64,000 nucleotides of DNA, from NCBI GenBank assembly GCA_036259835.1, contig DATABA010000031.1, forward strand, positions 5,392-69,391, given 5' to 3'. Under the pieces are notes generated by a model. The model saw only the letters and a list, made by a program, of their open reading frames with translations, made no database searches and was not told where the DNA came from. The position numbers were made by a program, and so were the translations under genes. Origin of the DNA: JALYGK01 sp036259835 (lineage in GTDB: Bacteria; Actinomycetota; UBA4738). This document shows, one piece after another, positions 1 to 8,624 of this stretch. The stretch's first letter is position 1. Each line of letters begins with the position of its first letter.

Positions 1-1437
1 AAGCACGGAACTTCGTTCGTGCCGGCAATGATCTTGTTCGGGATCGGAGGCATCATCCACCCTGTATCCCTCGCCATCGTTCTGGGCGCTCTTGTCATTA
101 CCGCCATCGCATATGGCCCGTCGTCGTGGCGTGAGTGGCGAAGCGGCCAAGTGCCATTGGTTGCAACATCCTCTGCGCGCCTCGGACTCGTCCTTTCGGG
201 CTCGGCCGCCGTAGCCGGTCTGGGAATTCTCGCTCTCAGCCCAGGCGGTCCGGATATTCGGACCGTGTATCGCGGAGAGCTCGAGAAGAAGCTTCGAGAG
301 GACCTCCCGCTATACCGATTTCCGCTCACGCTCCCGTTGGCCGGTGTGGGAGCGGCCGCCGTGTCCGCTTGGCGATCCCGGCCTCCTCGATGGCGACTGG
401 GAGGAGGATTTGCGCTCGTGCTCTTGCTTTCGTGGGCCGTGGTCACAGCCATCGGAATCCTTCTGTTCGTTGCGGGAAGCGATGTCTCTCTTCATCGATT
501 CCTTGCGTTCTTCCTTCCCCTTCCGCTGCTAATGGGGGTCGGGATACTGGCCTTGGGCCGGCTTCTGAGATCCAGGACCTCGGTGATATCCGGCGTGTTG
601 ATTGTGGTCTTTGCCACGGGAGCGTTCGTGTTCCTCGGGGCTCGCGACCTCTACCGGACCATCCCGGACGAGCGAGGAATCCAATGGATCGACAAGGGAA
701 AGATCGACGATGCTCTCACCGCTGGCCGGTACCTCGATATGACGGGGGTTTCGGCGAACGAGCCTGTCGTCTTCGTCATCGACGACCATGGCCCCAACCC
801 GGTGGTGTCCGTCTCGCAGCTCATCTATGTCATTGCGGCCAATCTTCGTCCCGAGCGAACGGAGCAAGCGCACTTCTACTTCGGGGATCCCGAACGCTAC
901 CTCCAGGGGAAGCCGACGGTCCGGCCGGGCCGTCCTCTCTACAACCAAATGAGCGCGCTGCTGTGGCGCGACATCCAGCCGCTCATCCGCACGAAGCCCA
1001 TCGCCCTCGTGCTGGCTTCCTACAACCCTCAGTACCTGGAGACTGTCTCCCGGCATCCCGAGTTGCGGACGCTCAACAACACAATGGTCCTGAATGGCCC
1101 CGATCCCCCGACGTCAAAGCTCCGCAACCTCATCCCGGCCAGTGGGCCGCTCCGGATCTTGAGCTTGCAGTTGGCGACCCTGCTCGTCCTTTTCCTGGCG
1201 GGGCTCGGGTGGGCGATCGTCCTACTCCCCAGAGGGCTTCGGTCACGCGAGGTCCTCGCCGTCGCGCCTGCGGTTGGCATCGCCTTCGTCGTGGCCGCGG
1301 GAGTGTTGCTCGACCGCGCAGGAGTCCGACCTGCCGGATTGGCCGCAGCGGCAACGCCGCTCCTGATCGCCATCCCCGGGTGGGTGCTCGCGGCGCGTCG
1401 GGTCGTTCGAACTCCCGATCTCTTCTCCACCGACTGA
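1..1437 (+). CDS. Polytopic membrane protein, 5'-truncated by window edge (paralogue of 3519-5522)
   Basis: The frame is open from base 1, so the N-terminus lies outside the window; the GTG at 19 is only the first start-like codon inside it. The visible part has several hydrophobic segments, a hydrophilic central domain (about residues 230-385) and a C-terminal pair of membrane helices. The central motif AHFYFGDPERYL followed by PTVRPGR and the tail APAVGIAF align with VHLFWGAPRDFL, PTLIGRF and APALGLAT in the protein at 3519-5522, so the two are homologous. It is followed after 8 bp by a glycosyltransferase, suggesting a role in surface-glycan synthesis or export. GT-C-like architecture is possible but no catalytic motif was recognised. 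Confidence 0.8.
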   Translation, partial: KHGTSFVPAMILFGIGGIIHPVSLAIVLGALVITAIAYGPSSWREWRSGQVPLVATSSARLGLVLSGSAAVAGLGILALSPGGPDIRTVYRGELEKKLREDLPLYRFPLTLPLAGVGAAAVSAWRSRPPRWRLGGGFALVLLLSWAVVTAIGILLFVAGSDVSLHRFLAFFLPLPLLMGVGILALGRLLRSRTSVISGVLIVVFATGAFVFLGARDLYRTIPDERGIQWIDKGKIDDALTAGRYLDMTGVSANEPVVFVIDDHGPNPVVSVSQLIYVIAANLRPERTEQAHFYFGDPERYLQGKPTVRPGRPLYNQMSALLWRDIQPLIRTKPIALVLASYNPQYLETVSRHPELRTLNNTMVLNGPDPPTSKLRNLIPASGPLRILSLQLATLLVLFLAGLGWAIVLLPRGLRSREVLAVAPAVGIAFVVAAGVLLDRAGVRPAGLAAAATPLLIAIPGWVLAARRVVRTPDLFSTD

Positions 1438-1445
1438 CGGCTGCG

Positions 1446-2594
1446 GTGCGGATCGCCGTCGATGCCAGACCCGCTGCGTTCCCCTATCCGACGGGGGTCG
1501 GACAGTACACGCGGCAGCTGTTGCGGCTTCTCCCACGACTGGATCCGCAGTCGACGTATCTCGCGTGGTACCTCAACGCGCGAGGGGTGTTGGGCGGTCC
1601 GCGCCGTATGTTCACGGACATCGCCGCCCCCAATCTCCGAGAGCAATGGACTCCGCTGCCCGCGAGATGGTTCCGGCCACTGGAGCAGCGCTTCGAGCTT
1701 CCGCGCGTGGAATGGCTGGTCGGCTTCGACGTCTTCTTCGCGCCGAACTTCATCCCGCCGCCGACCAGAACGAACCGACTCGTCATGACGGTCCACGACG
1801 TGGCATTCCGGCTGTTTCCGGAAACCGCTCCACACGGCACCCTCAGATGGCTGACGCGGCTCGACCGAGCGCTCCGGCAGGCCGCCCGAATCATTGTGGT
1901 ATCCGAGCAGACGAAGCGAGACCTTCTCGAGCAGTACGGCGTCGCCGAACGCCAGGTCGTCGTGGTCCCCAATGGGGTCGACGCGAACGCGTTTCAACAC
2001 GTCACCGACACGGATGTGAGTGCGGCGCGTGAGCAGCTCGGAATTGCCGGTCCCTATCTCCTCTTCCTCGGCGGAATCGAGCCGAGAAAGAACCTGCCCG
2101 CCGTCGTCCGCGCGTTCGCCCGGCTCCCTCCGGATGTCCGGCCGCTGCTCGTGATCGCGGGCTGGCGAACCGAATGGAACCCCGAAGGTTGGAACGCGCT
2201 CCAGCAGGCGCTCGGTGAGGTCGCCACTGAGATCCGTTCGCGTATCCACGTCACGGGTTACGTTCCGGAGAAACGGAAGGCAGCGCTCCTAGCGGGGGCT
2301 GAAGCACTCGTCTACCCCTCGCGGTACGAGGGCTTCGGGCTGCAGGTCCTGGAAGCGATGGCTGCGGGCACGCCGGTTCTGACGTCCAACGTTTCCGCGC
2401 TCCCCGAAGTGGCAGGTGACGCCGCGCTCCTTGTCGATCCGACCGATCTTGAATCGATCGCCGGCGGAATGGAAAAACTGCTTCGGGACCACCAACTTCG
2501 GAAGGATCTTCGCGAACGCGGACGAGCACGGGCGGAGCGGTTCAGCTGGGAGGAGACTGCCCGGCGGACCGTTGAGGTCCTCCACCAAGCGTAG
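1446..2594 (+). CDS. Glycosyltransferase family 4 (GT-B fold)
   Basis: A protein of 382 residues that probably transfers a sugar from a nucleotide donor to a glycan or lipid acceptor at the cytoplasmic membrane. The N-terminus VRIAVDARPAAF with PTGVGQYTRQL is typical of GT4 enzymes. The donor-side domain carries FLGGIEPRKNL, then PSRYEGFGLQVLEAMAAG, the E-x7-E signature. The GTG at 1446 was chosen because it begins the conserved first beta strand and lies 8 bp after the previous stop; the same frame stays open far upstream but there it overlaps the preceding gene. It is followed by a sugar-nucleotide epimerase at 2606, consistent with a glycan cluster. Confidence 0.88.
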   Translation: MRIAVDARPAAFPYPTGVGQYTRQLLRLLPRLDPQSTYLAWYLNARGVLGGPRRMFTDIAAPNLREQWTPLPARWFRPLEQRFELPRVEWLVGFDVFFAPNFIPPPTRTNRLVMTVHDVAFRLFPETAPHGTLRWLTRLDRALRQAARIIVVSEQTKRDLLEQYGVAERQVVVVPNGVDANAFQHVTDTDVSAAREQLGIAGPYLLFLGGIEPRKNLPAVVRAFARLPPDVRPLLVIAGWRTEWNPEGWNALQQALGEVATEIRSRIHVTGYVPEKRKAALLAGAEALVYPSRYEGFGLQVLEAMAAGTPVLTSNVSALPEVAGDAALLVDPTDLESIAGGMEKLLRDHQLRKDLRERGRARAERFSWEETARRTVEVLHQA

Positions 2595-2605
2595 GATCGC
2601 TCCTC

Positions 2606-3529
2606 GTGCGCGTACTGATTACGGGTGCGGCCGGGTTCGTTGGAGCGAACCTCGTCGTGTACCTGCTCGAACGGGGCCACGACGTCGTGGCTCTCGACGA
2701 TCTGTCCGCGGGGGCTCGGCCCTCCTGGTGGGCCCGAGACTCCCGTCCCGCCTCCGTCGAGGCAAGCATCGAAGATCACGACGCGGTCCGGCAGGCCATG
2801 GAGGGCGTGGATGGGGTCGTGCACCTTGCCGCCCGGCCCGGCGTGGCGGACTCAGTCGACCGCCCGGATCTGGACTTCAGGACCAACGTCCTTGGCACGT
2901 TCACGGTGTTCGACGCAGCACGCCAATCGGATGTGTCGCGGTTCGTCTTCGCGTCCTCTGGAGCCGTCCTGGCAGCCGCAACCCCGCCGCTGCGCGAGGA
3001 CATGGCACCGGCTCCGAAATCACCGTACGGCGCATCGAAGCTCTACGGCGAGGGGATCACCGCGGCCGGCGACGCGTTCGGAATCGTGGGGATTTCGCTG
3101 CGGTTCTCGAACGTCTATGGTCCCCACTGCGCCCACAAGAAGAGCGTGGTCGCCAGCTTCCTGAGCCGCGCGTTGACGGGCAAGCCGCTCGTGATTTACG
3201 GCGACGGCACCCAGACCAGAGACTTCATCTACGTGGAGGACATCTGCGCCGCGATCGTGCACGCGCTCTCGGCCGATGAGGGCGGCGTCTACCACCTCGG
3301 AACGGGCATCGAGACCTCCGTCAACGATCTGGCCGAAAGCGTCATCAAGATTGCCGGTACGCAGGTGGAGATCGAACGGCAGCCCCCCCGCCCTGCCGAT
3401 GCCACGCGCAGCTTCGTGGAGTACGAGGCTGCACGCAAGGCGCTCGGGTGGTCCCCTCAGGTAAGTCTGGACGAAGGCCTGACTCGAACGGCCGCCTGGA
3501 TGCGTTCGAGCAGTGGCCATGAGGCCTGA
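2606..3529 (+). CDS. NAD-dependent sugar-nucleotide epimerase/dehydratase (extended SDR)
   Basis: A 307-residue extended short-chain dehydrogenase. The Rossmann glycine motif GAAGFVGANL is at residues 7-16, the DxS-type motif LDDLSAG follows the second strand, and the catalytic pair is in SPYGASKLYGE (YxxxK). The region TRDFIYVEDICAAI is the usual sugar-nucleotide-binding segment of UDP-glucose 4-epimerase-like enzymes. It starts at GTG, 11 bp after the glycosyltransferase, and its last 11 bp overlap the next gene. It probably supplies an epimerised nucleotide sugar to the cluster; the exact substrate cannot be read from sequence. Confidence 0.88.
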   Translation: MRVLITGAAGFVGANLVVYLLERGHDVVALDDLSAGARPSWWARDSRPASVEASIEDHDAVRQAMEGVDGVVHLAARPGVADSVDRPDLDFRTNVLGTFTVFDAARQSDVSRFVFASSGAVLAAATPPLREDMAPAPKSPYGASKLYGEGITAAGDAFGIVGISLRFSNVYGPHCAHKKSVVASFLSRALTGKPLVIYGDGTQTRDFIYVEDICAAIVHALSADEGGVYHLGTGIETSVNDLAESVIKIAGTQVEIERQPPRPADATRSFVEYEAARKALGWSPQVSLDEGLTRTAAWMRSSSGHEA

Positions 3530-5522
3530 AGCGGTTCTCGAAGCGTCGCGAGCGGAATCGGAAACCCCCGGACGACGGGTGCGTGCTCGTCGCATCGCCA
3601 CCGCGGTCCTGTTCCCGTTGGTCCTCGTTGCGTTCTACGTCGTGATCTACCCGGCCAGGGGCGTCGAGGTCGCTCTGGGTTCCGACACGCCGGTCTACGT
3701 GTGGTGGGCCCGGCGGGCCGGCGCGCTCGGACTGAGCGCCTTCCAGGCCGGGTCTCGTCCGGGGATCGTGGCCCCGCTGGCAGCGATGGCCGACGTCCTT
3801 CGAATTCCGGTCGCCGGCGTCGTGTCGGCCATTGGTCCGGCCCTTGCGACCTCTCTAGGGTTCGCCGTGGCCGCCTTCGTCGACCTCGCTCTCGGACGCG
3901 ATCCGTTTCGGTTCGTGCTGACCGCGGTGTTCACCGCGACCTTCCTGTCGCTTCTCGTCGCCGGGTACTTTTCGACCCTCGCCTTCGGGCTGCTCTTCGT
4001 GGCAGCACTGGCGTGCCTCCTCACGCGCGCCCACGCGCTGGCGGAGAAGGACCATCGCCGGGCAGCAACCGTTGCGACGGTCTTGCTCTTCGCCGTCGCA
4101 GTCATGGCCCACCCCCAGTTCCTGATATTCGGAGCGGTGGTGGTCACCGGCTCGGTGATCGCTCTGATTCCGAGCGTTCAGCGCGACCGTCGCGCCGGCC
4201 TTCCTCTGTTTCGCACAACTGCCGCGTGGACGGCGGGGACATTTGTGCTTGGCACGGCCGCGGGCGCGGGTGCGGTGGCAGCCATCGGCGCGGCGGCCCG
4301 GGCGCACTCCGACACGTCTCGAGACGCGATCCTCCGCCGCCTTCGTCTCTCGTCCTTGACGAACGAGTCGTATCGCGAAGTGCTCCGCCGGTTTTTCCCC
4401 TGGTTCCGAGTCCTCACTGTGGGTGGACTGGCTGCCACACCGCTATTCGTTCGCAGGAACCCATCTCCAGAGTCAAACGCGGCGACCGATCGCCGGCACC
4501 TGTTTTGGGGAGCCGTCGCGGGGTGGGGCGGCGTGACGGTGATCGCGGTCGTGGCCCTGATCGTCGGTATCCGGAGCCCGGGGCAGCGCCTCGCCGCGTT
4601 CTGCCTCCCGCTGCCAATCCTCGGTGCCCTGGGACTCCGAGAGGTTCACCACAGGCTCGCCGGTGAAGAGAGGAAAGCACTGGCCTCTCGGGTCCTCGTC
4701 CTCGCCGGTGCTCTCTGGGTGGTCGTCGCCTTCATGGGGTGGGGCAAGCTCCAGCCGCTGGTCTCGGGCGAATCGGCGGCGCAGTTCGAAAGGGCAGGGC
4801 GTGCACTGGCTGCGCAACCGAAAGGAACGCCGCTCATCTTGGTCGTCCATGACTTCATGGAGGACCCCGGCATTCGAACCACGCGCTACACGAATTACCT
4901 TCGAGCAGTGGTCCCGCCTGCCCGTATGACCGACGTGCACCTCTTTTGGGGCGCGCCGCGGGATTTTCTGTCCCGACGGCCGACGTTGATCGGACGGTTC
5001 GAACACGACCGGCTCGCCGAGGCGTACTGGAACGCCGTCCGTCGCATTCTCGGTCAGCGACCGGTGGCCGTCGCGTTTCGAGGGCTTGATCCGCAGGGCT
5101 ACGCGCAGGCCATCAGGTTGGGCGGCCGAGAGCTCGGTCCGGATGTCGCCGTCCTCCCCGGCTTCTCGGGAACCGAGCGTTCGGAACCCCTGCCTTCGGA
5201 ATGGACAGACGTGGGGGCCGGACCGATCTCTCCGTGGCTTCCCGTCTGGCTCTCTCCGGTGCTTCTCGCGGCGTTGGCGCTGATCGGGTGGCCTGTGGCC
5301 GCGGCCTGTCTTCCACAGGCCGACCGCGTCATTCAGTGGTCGCTCGCTCCAGCCCTGGGGCTTGCCACCTTGGGACTCACGTCATGGATCGTCGACACCG
5401 CGGGATTCAGGTTGGCGAACGGAGGAGGAACACTCGCTGCAGTGCTTGCGATCGCAAGCGGTTTGGCGGCCTGGCTCTGGGCCCGACAAGCTAAAGCGAC
5501 GGCGGTTGCTTCGGTCCGCTAG
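3519..5522 (+). CDS. Large polytopic membrane protein of glycan cluster
   Basis: A 667-residue protein: basic N-terminus, about ten predicted hydrophobic segments, a soluble region (about residues 420-560) and C-terminal helices. GTG 3513 and ATG 3519 are both available; ATG overlaps the epimerase stop by 11 bp and is preferred. It is homologous to the truncated protein at 1-1437 over the soluble domain and C-terminal helices. The N-terminal GSDTPVYVWWARR and AVMAHPQFLIFG resemble the general layout of GT-C or O-antigen-type membrane enzymes, but no catalytic signature could be assigned. It ends convergently with thiE, overlapping by 4 bp. Confidence 0.82.
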   Translation: MRPEAVLEASRAESETPGRRVRARRIATAVLFPLVLVAFYVVIYPARGVEVALGSDTPVYVWWARRAGALGLSAFQAGSRPGIVAPLAAMADVLRIPVAGVVSAIGPALATSLGFAVAAFVDLALGRDPFRFVLTAVFTATFLSLLVAGYFSTLAFGLLFVAALACLLTRAHALAEKDHRRAATVATVLLFAVAVMAHPQFLIFGAVVVTGSVIALIPSVQRDRRAGLPLFRTTAAWTAGTFVLGTAAGAGAVAAIGAAARAHSDTSRDAILRRLRLSSLTNESYREVLRRFFPWFRVLTVGGLAATPLFVRRNPSPESNAATDRRHLFWGAVAGWGGVTVIAVVALIVGIRSPGQRLAAFCLPLPILGALGLREVHHRLAGEERKALASRVLVLAGALWVVVAFMGWGKLQPLVSGESAAQFERAGRALAAQPKGTPLILVVHDFMEDPGIRTTRYTNYLRAVVPPARMTDVHLFWGAPRDFLSRRPTLIGRFEHDRLAEAYWNAVRRILGQRPVAVAFRGLDPQGYAQAIRLGGRELGPDVAVLPGFSGTERSEPLPSEWTDVGAGPISPWLPVWLSPVLLAALALIGWPVAAACLPQADRVIQWSLAPALGLATLGLTSWIVDTAGFRLANGGGTLAAVLAIASGLAAWLWARQAKATAVASVR

Positions 5523-6151
5523 AGCTCCGGAAGAGCTTTGAGGAGACGGCGAACTGCCTCGGCAGGGTCGTCTGCTTCCGTGACGGCCCGAACGACAACG
5601 ATGCGCCTAGCCCCGGCCTCGACCACGTCCGGGAGCGTCTCCTCGTTGATCCCGCCAATCGCGAACCACGGGCGGTCTTCGCGATCAACCGCGAAGCGAA
5701 CGTAGTCGAGTCCGGTGCCTGGGCGTCCCTCTTTCGTCGGTGTCTCAAAGACGGGTCCGACGCAGACGTAATCCGCGTCCGGCGGCGCCGCCTCGAGCTG
5801 CTCCGGGTCATGCGTCGACAGGCCGAGGAGCTTCTCACGCCCAACGAACCGACGAGACGCTTCCACAGGAAGATCGTTCTGTCCGACGTGGACTCCATCC
5901 GCTTCGAGCACCGCCGCCACGTCCGGACGATCGTTCACGAAGAAAAGCGCGTCGTGTTTGGCCGCCTGCTTCCTGAACGTCTCCCCCCACCGAAGAAGAT
6001 CCCCCGCTTCGGCGTCCTTGTCTCTCAGCTGGATGATGTCGGCGCCGGCAGAGAGCACCGTGTCGAGAAATGCAGAGAGGTCGCCTCGAGATTGACGCCC
6101 ATCCGTGACCACGTAGAGCCGCGCCCGAGCGAGTCGTTCTCTTCGATCCAT
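5519..6151 (-). CDS. thiE: Thiamine-phosphate synthase ThiE
   Basis: A 210-residue TIM-barrel enzyme that joins HMP-pyrophosphate and thiazole phosphate to give thiamine phosphate. Motifs seen: RLYVVTDG at the first strand, IIQLRDKD at about residues 40-46, FFVNDRPDVA, GVHVGQNDLP, and the thiazole/phosphate-binding GPVFETPTK and IGGINEE. ATG 6151 shares its first base with the TGA of thiS (TGATG), so translation is coupled; a TTG three bases upstream is less likely. It is the last gene of the thiGHSE operon. Confidence 0.95.
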   Translation of the reverse strand: MDRRERLARARLYVVTDGRQSRGDLSAFLDTVLSAGADIIQLRDKDAEAGDLLRWGETFRKQAAKHDALFFVNDRPDVAAVLEADGVHVGQNDLPVEASRRFVGREKLLGLSTHDPEQLEAAPPDADYVCVGPVFETPTKEGRPGTGLDYVRFAVDREDRPWFAIGGINEETLPDVVEAGARRIVVVRAVTEADDPAEAVRRLLKALPEL

Positions 6152-6366
6152 CAACCACCGGCAACGGCTCGGACCAGCTCGAGCCGGTCGCCGTCGCCTA
6201 ACCGAACCTCCTCATACCTCGTGCGCTCGAGCGGTTCGCCGTTGTGCTCCACCACCACGAACTGTGGATCCAGGTCCCGGTCGCGGACGAATGCGGCGAC
6301 GGTCGTTCCCGCGGGCACCTCGTAGGTCTTTCCGTTGGCCGTTACGCGCACACTGGCGACGCCCAT
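6151..6366 (-). CDS. thiS: Sulfur-carrier protein ThiS
   Basis: A 71-residue ubiquitin-like protein ending in AVAGG; the C-terminal Gly-Gly is adenylated and thiocarboxylated and gives sulfur to thiazole synthase. The fold is supported by VRVTANGKTYEVPAGTTV and FVVVEHNGEPLER. Start ATG 6366 gives the usual family length, although the frame is open further upstream into thiH. It lies 25 bp after thiH and overlaps thiE. No thiF is seen in the window, so the adenylating enzyme must be encoded elsewhere or replaced by a MoeB-type protein. Confidence 0.93.
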   Translation of the reverse strand: MGVASVRVTANGKTYEVPAGTTVAAFVRDRDLDPQFVVVEHNGEPLERTRYEEVRLGDGDRLELVRAVAGG

Positions 6367-6391
6367 ACCGGCGCCATTCCTCCCGCTCGCC

Positions 6392-7543
6392 TCAGCGACC
6401 ACCCTTCGAAAGCATCGATTCGGTCGCCGGAAGGACCTCTCCCCAGTCCTCCCACACCGGTTCGTACCCGAGTTCACGCAACCGCGCGGCAACCTGCCCC
6501 GGTGAACGGAGATCGGCCACTTCGAATTGCTCCGTGGCCTCCTTCGGCTTGGTGTATCCGCCGGGCTCGGAGTGAGAGCCGGCGCTGGTGTGGGTGACCC
6601 CGATCTGGAATAGACCGTCACGGAATTCGGGCGCCTCGCGAGCCGAGATGACGATGCCGGCATCCGGAAGTGTCAGCCGCAACGCGCAGATGAGTTGAAC
6701 GAGCTCGGCATCCTCGATCGGATTTTGCGGCTGGTATCCGGCCGCCGACGGCCGAAGGCGCGGAATGCTCACCGTCACCTGGGTCCGCCAGTAGTGCTTC
6801 ATCAGGAATCGAGCGTGCGCGGCCATCGCGATGGCCTCGTACCGCCAGTCGTCGTGGAGTCCAAGGAGCGCCCCGATACCGACGCGGCGCATCCCGGCCC
6901 GAGCCGCACGTTCCGGTCCGAGGAGCCGCCAGTCGTAGTGCCGCTTCTTCCCGGCCAGGTGAACCTTCGAGTACGTCTCGGGATGGTACGTCTCTTGATA
7001 GATCACCACCGCCTCGCAACCGGCCGCGGCCAGGCGCCGGTATTCCTCCTCGCTCCATACCTGAACCTCGATGGCGATGGACGGAACTTCGTTCGACAGC
7101 AGCCGGATTCGTTCCTCCAGGAACTCCACGCCGGTGAGCTTCTGGTGCTCTCCTGTCAGGAGCAGGATCGAACGAAATCCCTGCCGCAAGAGGTGACGCG
7201 CTTCGGCGAGGGTTTCGTCAGGCGTGAGCGTCTTCCGGGCGATGGGAAGCTCGCGGGCGAAGCCGCAGTAAACACACGTGGTGAGGCACTCGTTCGAGAG
7301 ATAGAGCGGCGCGTACATGTGCATGGTCCGGCCGAACCGTGCGAGTGTCAGCCGCCGGGATGCCTGGGCCAGGGCCTCGAGCCGCGCTCGGGCCGAGGGC
7401 GAGAGGAGCGCCGCGAAATCGAACAGCGTTCGTTCCAGCGGGGGCGCGTCGAGCGCGCGCTCCACTCGATCCGCTGGCGCCGTCCGTGCCTCGTCCACCA
7501 ACCGATCCAATGGAAGGGTCGAGAGTGCCTCGGCGAACGTCAC
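6392..7543 (-). CDS. thiH: 2-iminoacetate synthase ThiH (radical SAM tyrosine lyase)
   Basis: A 383-residue radical SAM enzyme that cleaves tyrosine to p-cresol and dehydroglycine for the thiazole ring. The [4Fe-4S] motif CLTTCVYC has cysteines at residues 86, 90 and 93 (Cx3Cx2C), followed by the SAM-binding region LLTGEHQ. The C-terminal [11 protein letters not shown] is typical of ThiH. It starts at GTG, overlapping the thiG stop by 4 bp. Use of ThiH instead of the oxygen-dependent glycine oxidase ThiO suggests the pathway runs at low oxygen, since ThiH is oxygen sensitive. Confidence 0.93.
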   Translation of the reverse strand: MTFAEALSTLPLDRLVDEARTAPADRVERALDAPPLERTLFDFAALLSPSARARLEALAQASRRLTLARFGRTMHMYAPLYLSNECLTTCVYCGFARELPIARKTLTPDETLAEARHLLRQGFRSILLLTGEHQKLTGVEFLEERIRLLSNEVPSIAIEVQVWSEEEYRRLAAAGCEAVVIYQETYHPETYSKVHLAGKKRHYDWRLLGPERAARAGMRRVGIGALLGLHDDWRYEAIAMAAHARFLMKHYWRTQVTVSIPRLRPSAAGYQPQNPIEDAELVQLICALRLTLPDAGIVISAREAPEFRDGLFQIGVTHTSAGSHSEPGGYTKPKEATEQFEVADLRSPGQVAARLRELGYEPVWEDWGEVLPATESMLSKGGR

Positions 7544-8403
7544 TGCGGCGTCACCGCCGGGTCGGCCTGAGAGCTATGCAGCTTGTCCAGGAAGCCCGTA
7601 AGCGGACTGGAGGCCTCGGCGGCCTCCCTTGCCGGACCGAGGCCAGCGCGATGCGCCTGGCGACCGGCTTCGACCCCGAGGCGGAACGCCCGCGCCATCT
7701 CGACCGGGTCGGTCGCGACGGCAATGGCCGTGTTGACCAGCACGGCATCCGCGCCCATCTCCATGGCTTCGGCTGCGTGGGACGGCGCACCCAGGCCGGC
7801 GTCGACGACGACCGGAACCGTGGCCTGCTCCAGGATGATCTGGATCGCGTCGCGAGTCCTCATGCCCTTGTTCGACCCGATCCACGACCCGAGGGGCATG
7901 ACCGTGGCGCATCCGGCGTCCTCGAGTCGCTTCGCCAGAACCGGGTCGGCGTTGATGTACGGAAGCACCGCGAAGCCCTCGGCAACGAGCATCTCGGCGG
8001 CCTTCAGCGTCTCGACCGGGTCCGGGAGCAGATACCGCGGTTCCGGCGTCACTTCGAGCTTCACCCACGGCGGCATCCCCGCCGCCCGTGCCAGACGGGC
8101 CAGTCGAACCGCCTCCTCCGCGTCCACGGCGCCAGAGGTGTTGGGCAGCAGCAACACGCGCTCCTGATCGATGAACTCCAGGATGTCGGGACCGCCGGTC
8201 GCCTCCAGATCGACGCGTCGCAATGCGACCGTCACCATCTCCGTCCCCGAGGCAGCAATGGCGTCTCGCATCACCGAGAACGAGCCGAACTTGCCGGTCC
8301 CGATGATCAGGCGCGACCGAAAGGATCGGCCCGCGATCATCAACAGGTCTGAGGTGAGGTCGCCCTCGGGCGGGCCATTGTCGGAAGCCCCTGTGCCCCT
8401 CAT
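7540..8403 (-). CDS. thiG: Thiazole synthase ThiG
   Basis: A 287-residue TIM-barrel protein that forms the thiazole phosphate of thiamine from deoxyxylulose phosphate, dehydroglycine and ThiS thiocarboxylate. The Schiff-base lysine is K115 in [10 protein letters not shown]; other conserved blocks are [29 protein letters not shown] and [24 protein letters not shown] 8403 is preferred to GTG 8418 because the latter lies on the last bases of the riboswitch. The N-terminal 22 residues are longer than usual, so an internal start is possible. First gene of the operon. Confidence 0.93.
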   Translation of the reverse strand: MRGTGASDNGPPEGDLTSDLLMIAGRSFRSRLIIGTGKFGSFSVMRDAIAASGTEMVTVALRRVDLEATGGPDILEFIDQERVLLLPNTSGAVDAEEAVRLARLARAAGMPPWVKLEVTPEPRYLLPDPVETLKAAEMLVAEGFAVLPYINADPVLAKRLEDAGCATVMPLGSWIGSNKGMRTRDAIQIILEQATVPVVVDAGLGAPSHAAEAMEMGADAVLVNTAIAVATDPVEMARAFRLGVEAGRQAHRAGLGPAREAAEASSPLTGFLDKLHSSQADPAVTPQ

Positions 8404-8417
8404 TGAAATCCGAATCA

Positions 8418-8515
8418 CTCCCTTCGCCGGTGTTACCCGGATCAGGTTCCACGGGTCGCCGGCGCGTCCAGCCGGCCTCTCAGCCCGGTTGCCCGAGCTC
8501 CCCGGAATAGCTCCC
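8418..8515 (-). promoter_or_regulatory. TPP riboswitch (THI element) upstream of thiG
   Basis: Read on the minus strand, this leader has the conserved THI-box blocks in order: CTGAGA (8483-8478) in the pyrimidine-sensor arm, then GAACCTGATC (8449-8440) in the pyrophosphate-sensor arm, and a GGGTAACACCGGCGAAGGGAG-like end at 8424-8418 that closes P1 and contains the purine-rich ribosome-binding stretch. The GC-rich strand 8455-8477 forms the variable P3 arm. Because the AGGGAG end is next to the thiG start, control is probably translational (sequestration when TPP binds). No terminator T-run is visible. Confidence 0.93.
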
Positions 8516-8525
8516 AGTCGAATCG

Positions 8526-8531
8526 ATTATA
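8526..8531 (-). promoter_or_regulatory. -10 box of thi operon
   Basis: A perfect TATAAT on the minus strand, 11 bp before the first riboswitch bases, places transcription initiation at about 8519 so that the transcript begins with the aptamer. The -35 position (8549-8554 at 17 bp spacing) reads GAGAGC and is not a good match. Confidence 0.55.
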
Positions 8532-8582
8532 CGAGCGCGAACTGACTCGCTCTCGGCTCCCAGAGATCGCGTTTTCCTCCCA

Positions 8583-8588
8583 TACAAT
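8583..8588 (+). promoter_or_regulatory. Possible -10 box of PASTA kinase gene
   Basis: TACAAT, with consensus TAnnnT, lies 36 bp before the GTG start at 8625. A GGAAGGA ribosome-binding stretch sits just upstream of the start. No good -35 hexamer is visible, so this is a weak call. Together with the thi -10 box it fills the short divergent intergenic region. Confidence 0.35.
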
Positions 8589-8624
8589 CCGAACAAATCC
8601 ACTGCTGGAGCGTGGAAGGACGTC

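Noticed and set aside
135..1445. Upstream extension of the GT4 frame (819-residue reading)
   Set aside because: It overlaps the membrane-protein gene and has low-complexity Arg/Pro-rich content; GTG 1446 begins the conserved part.
1029..2249. 406-residue antisense frame under the GT4 gene
   Set aside because: Charged, low-complexity shadow of a recognisable gene.
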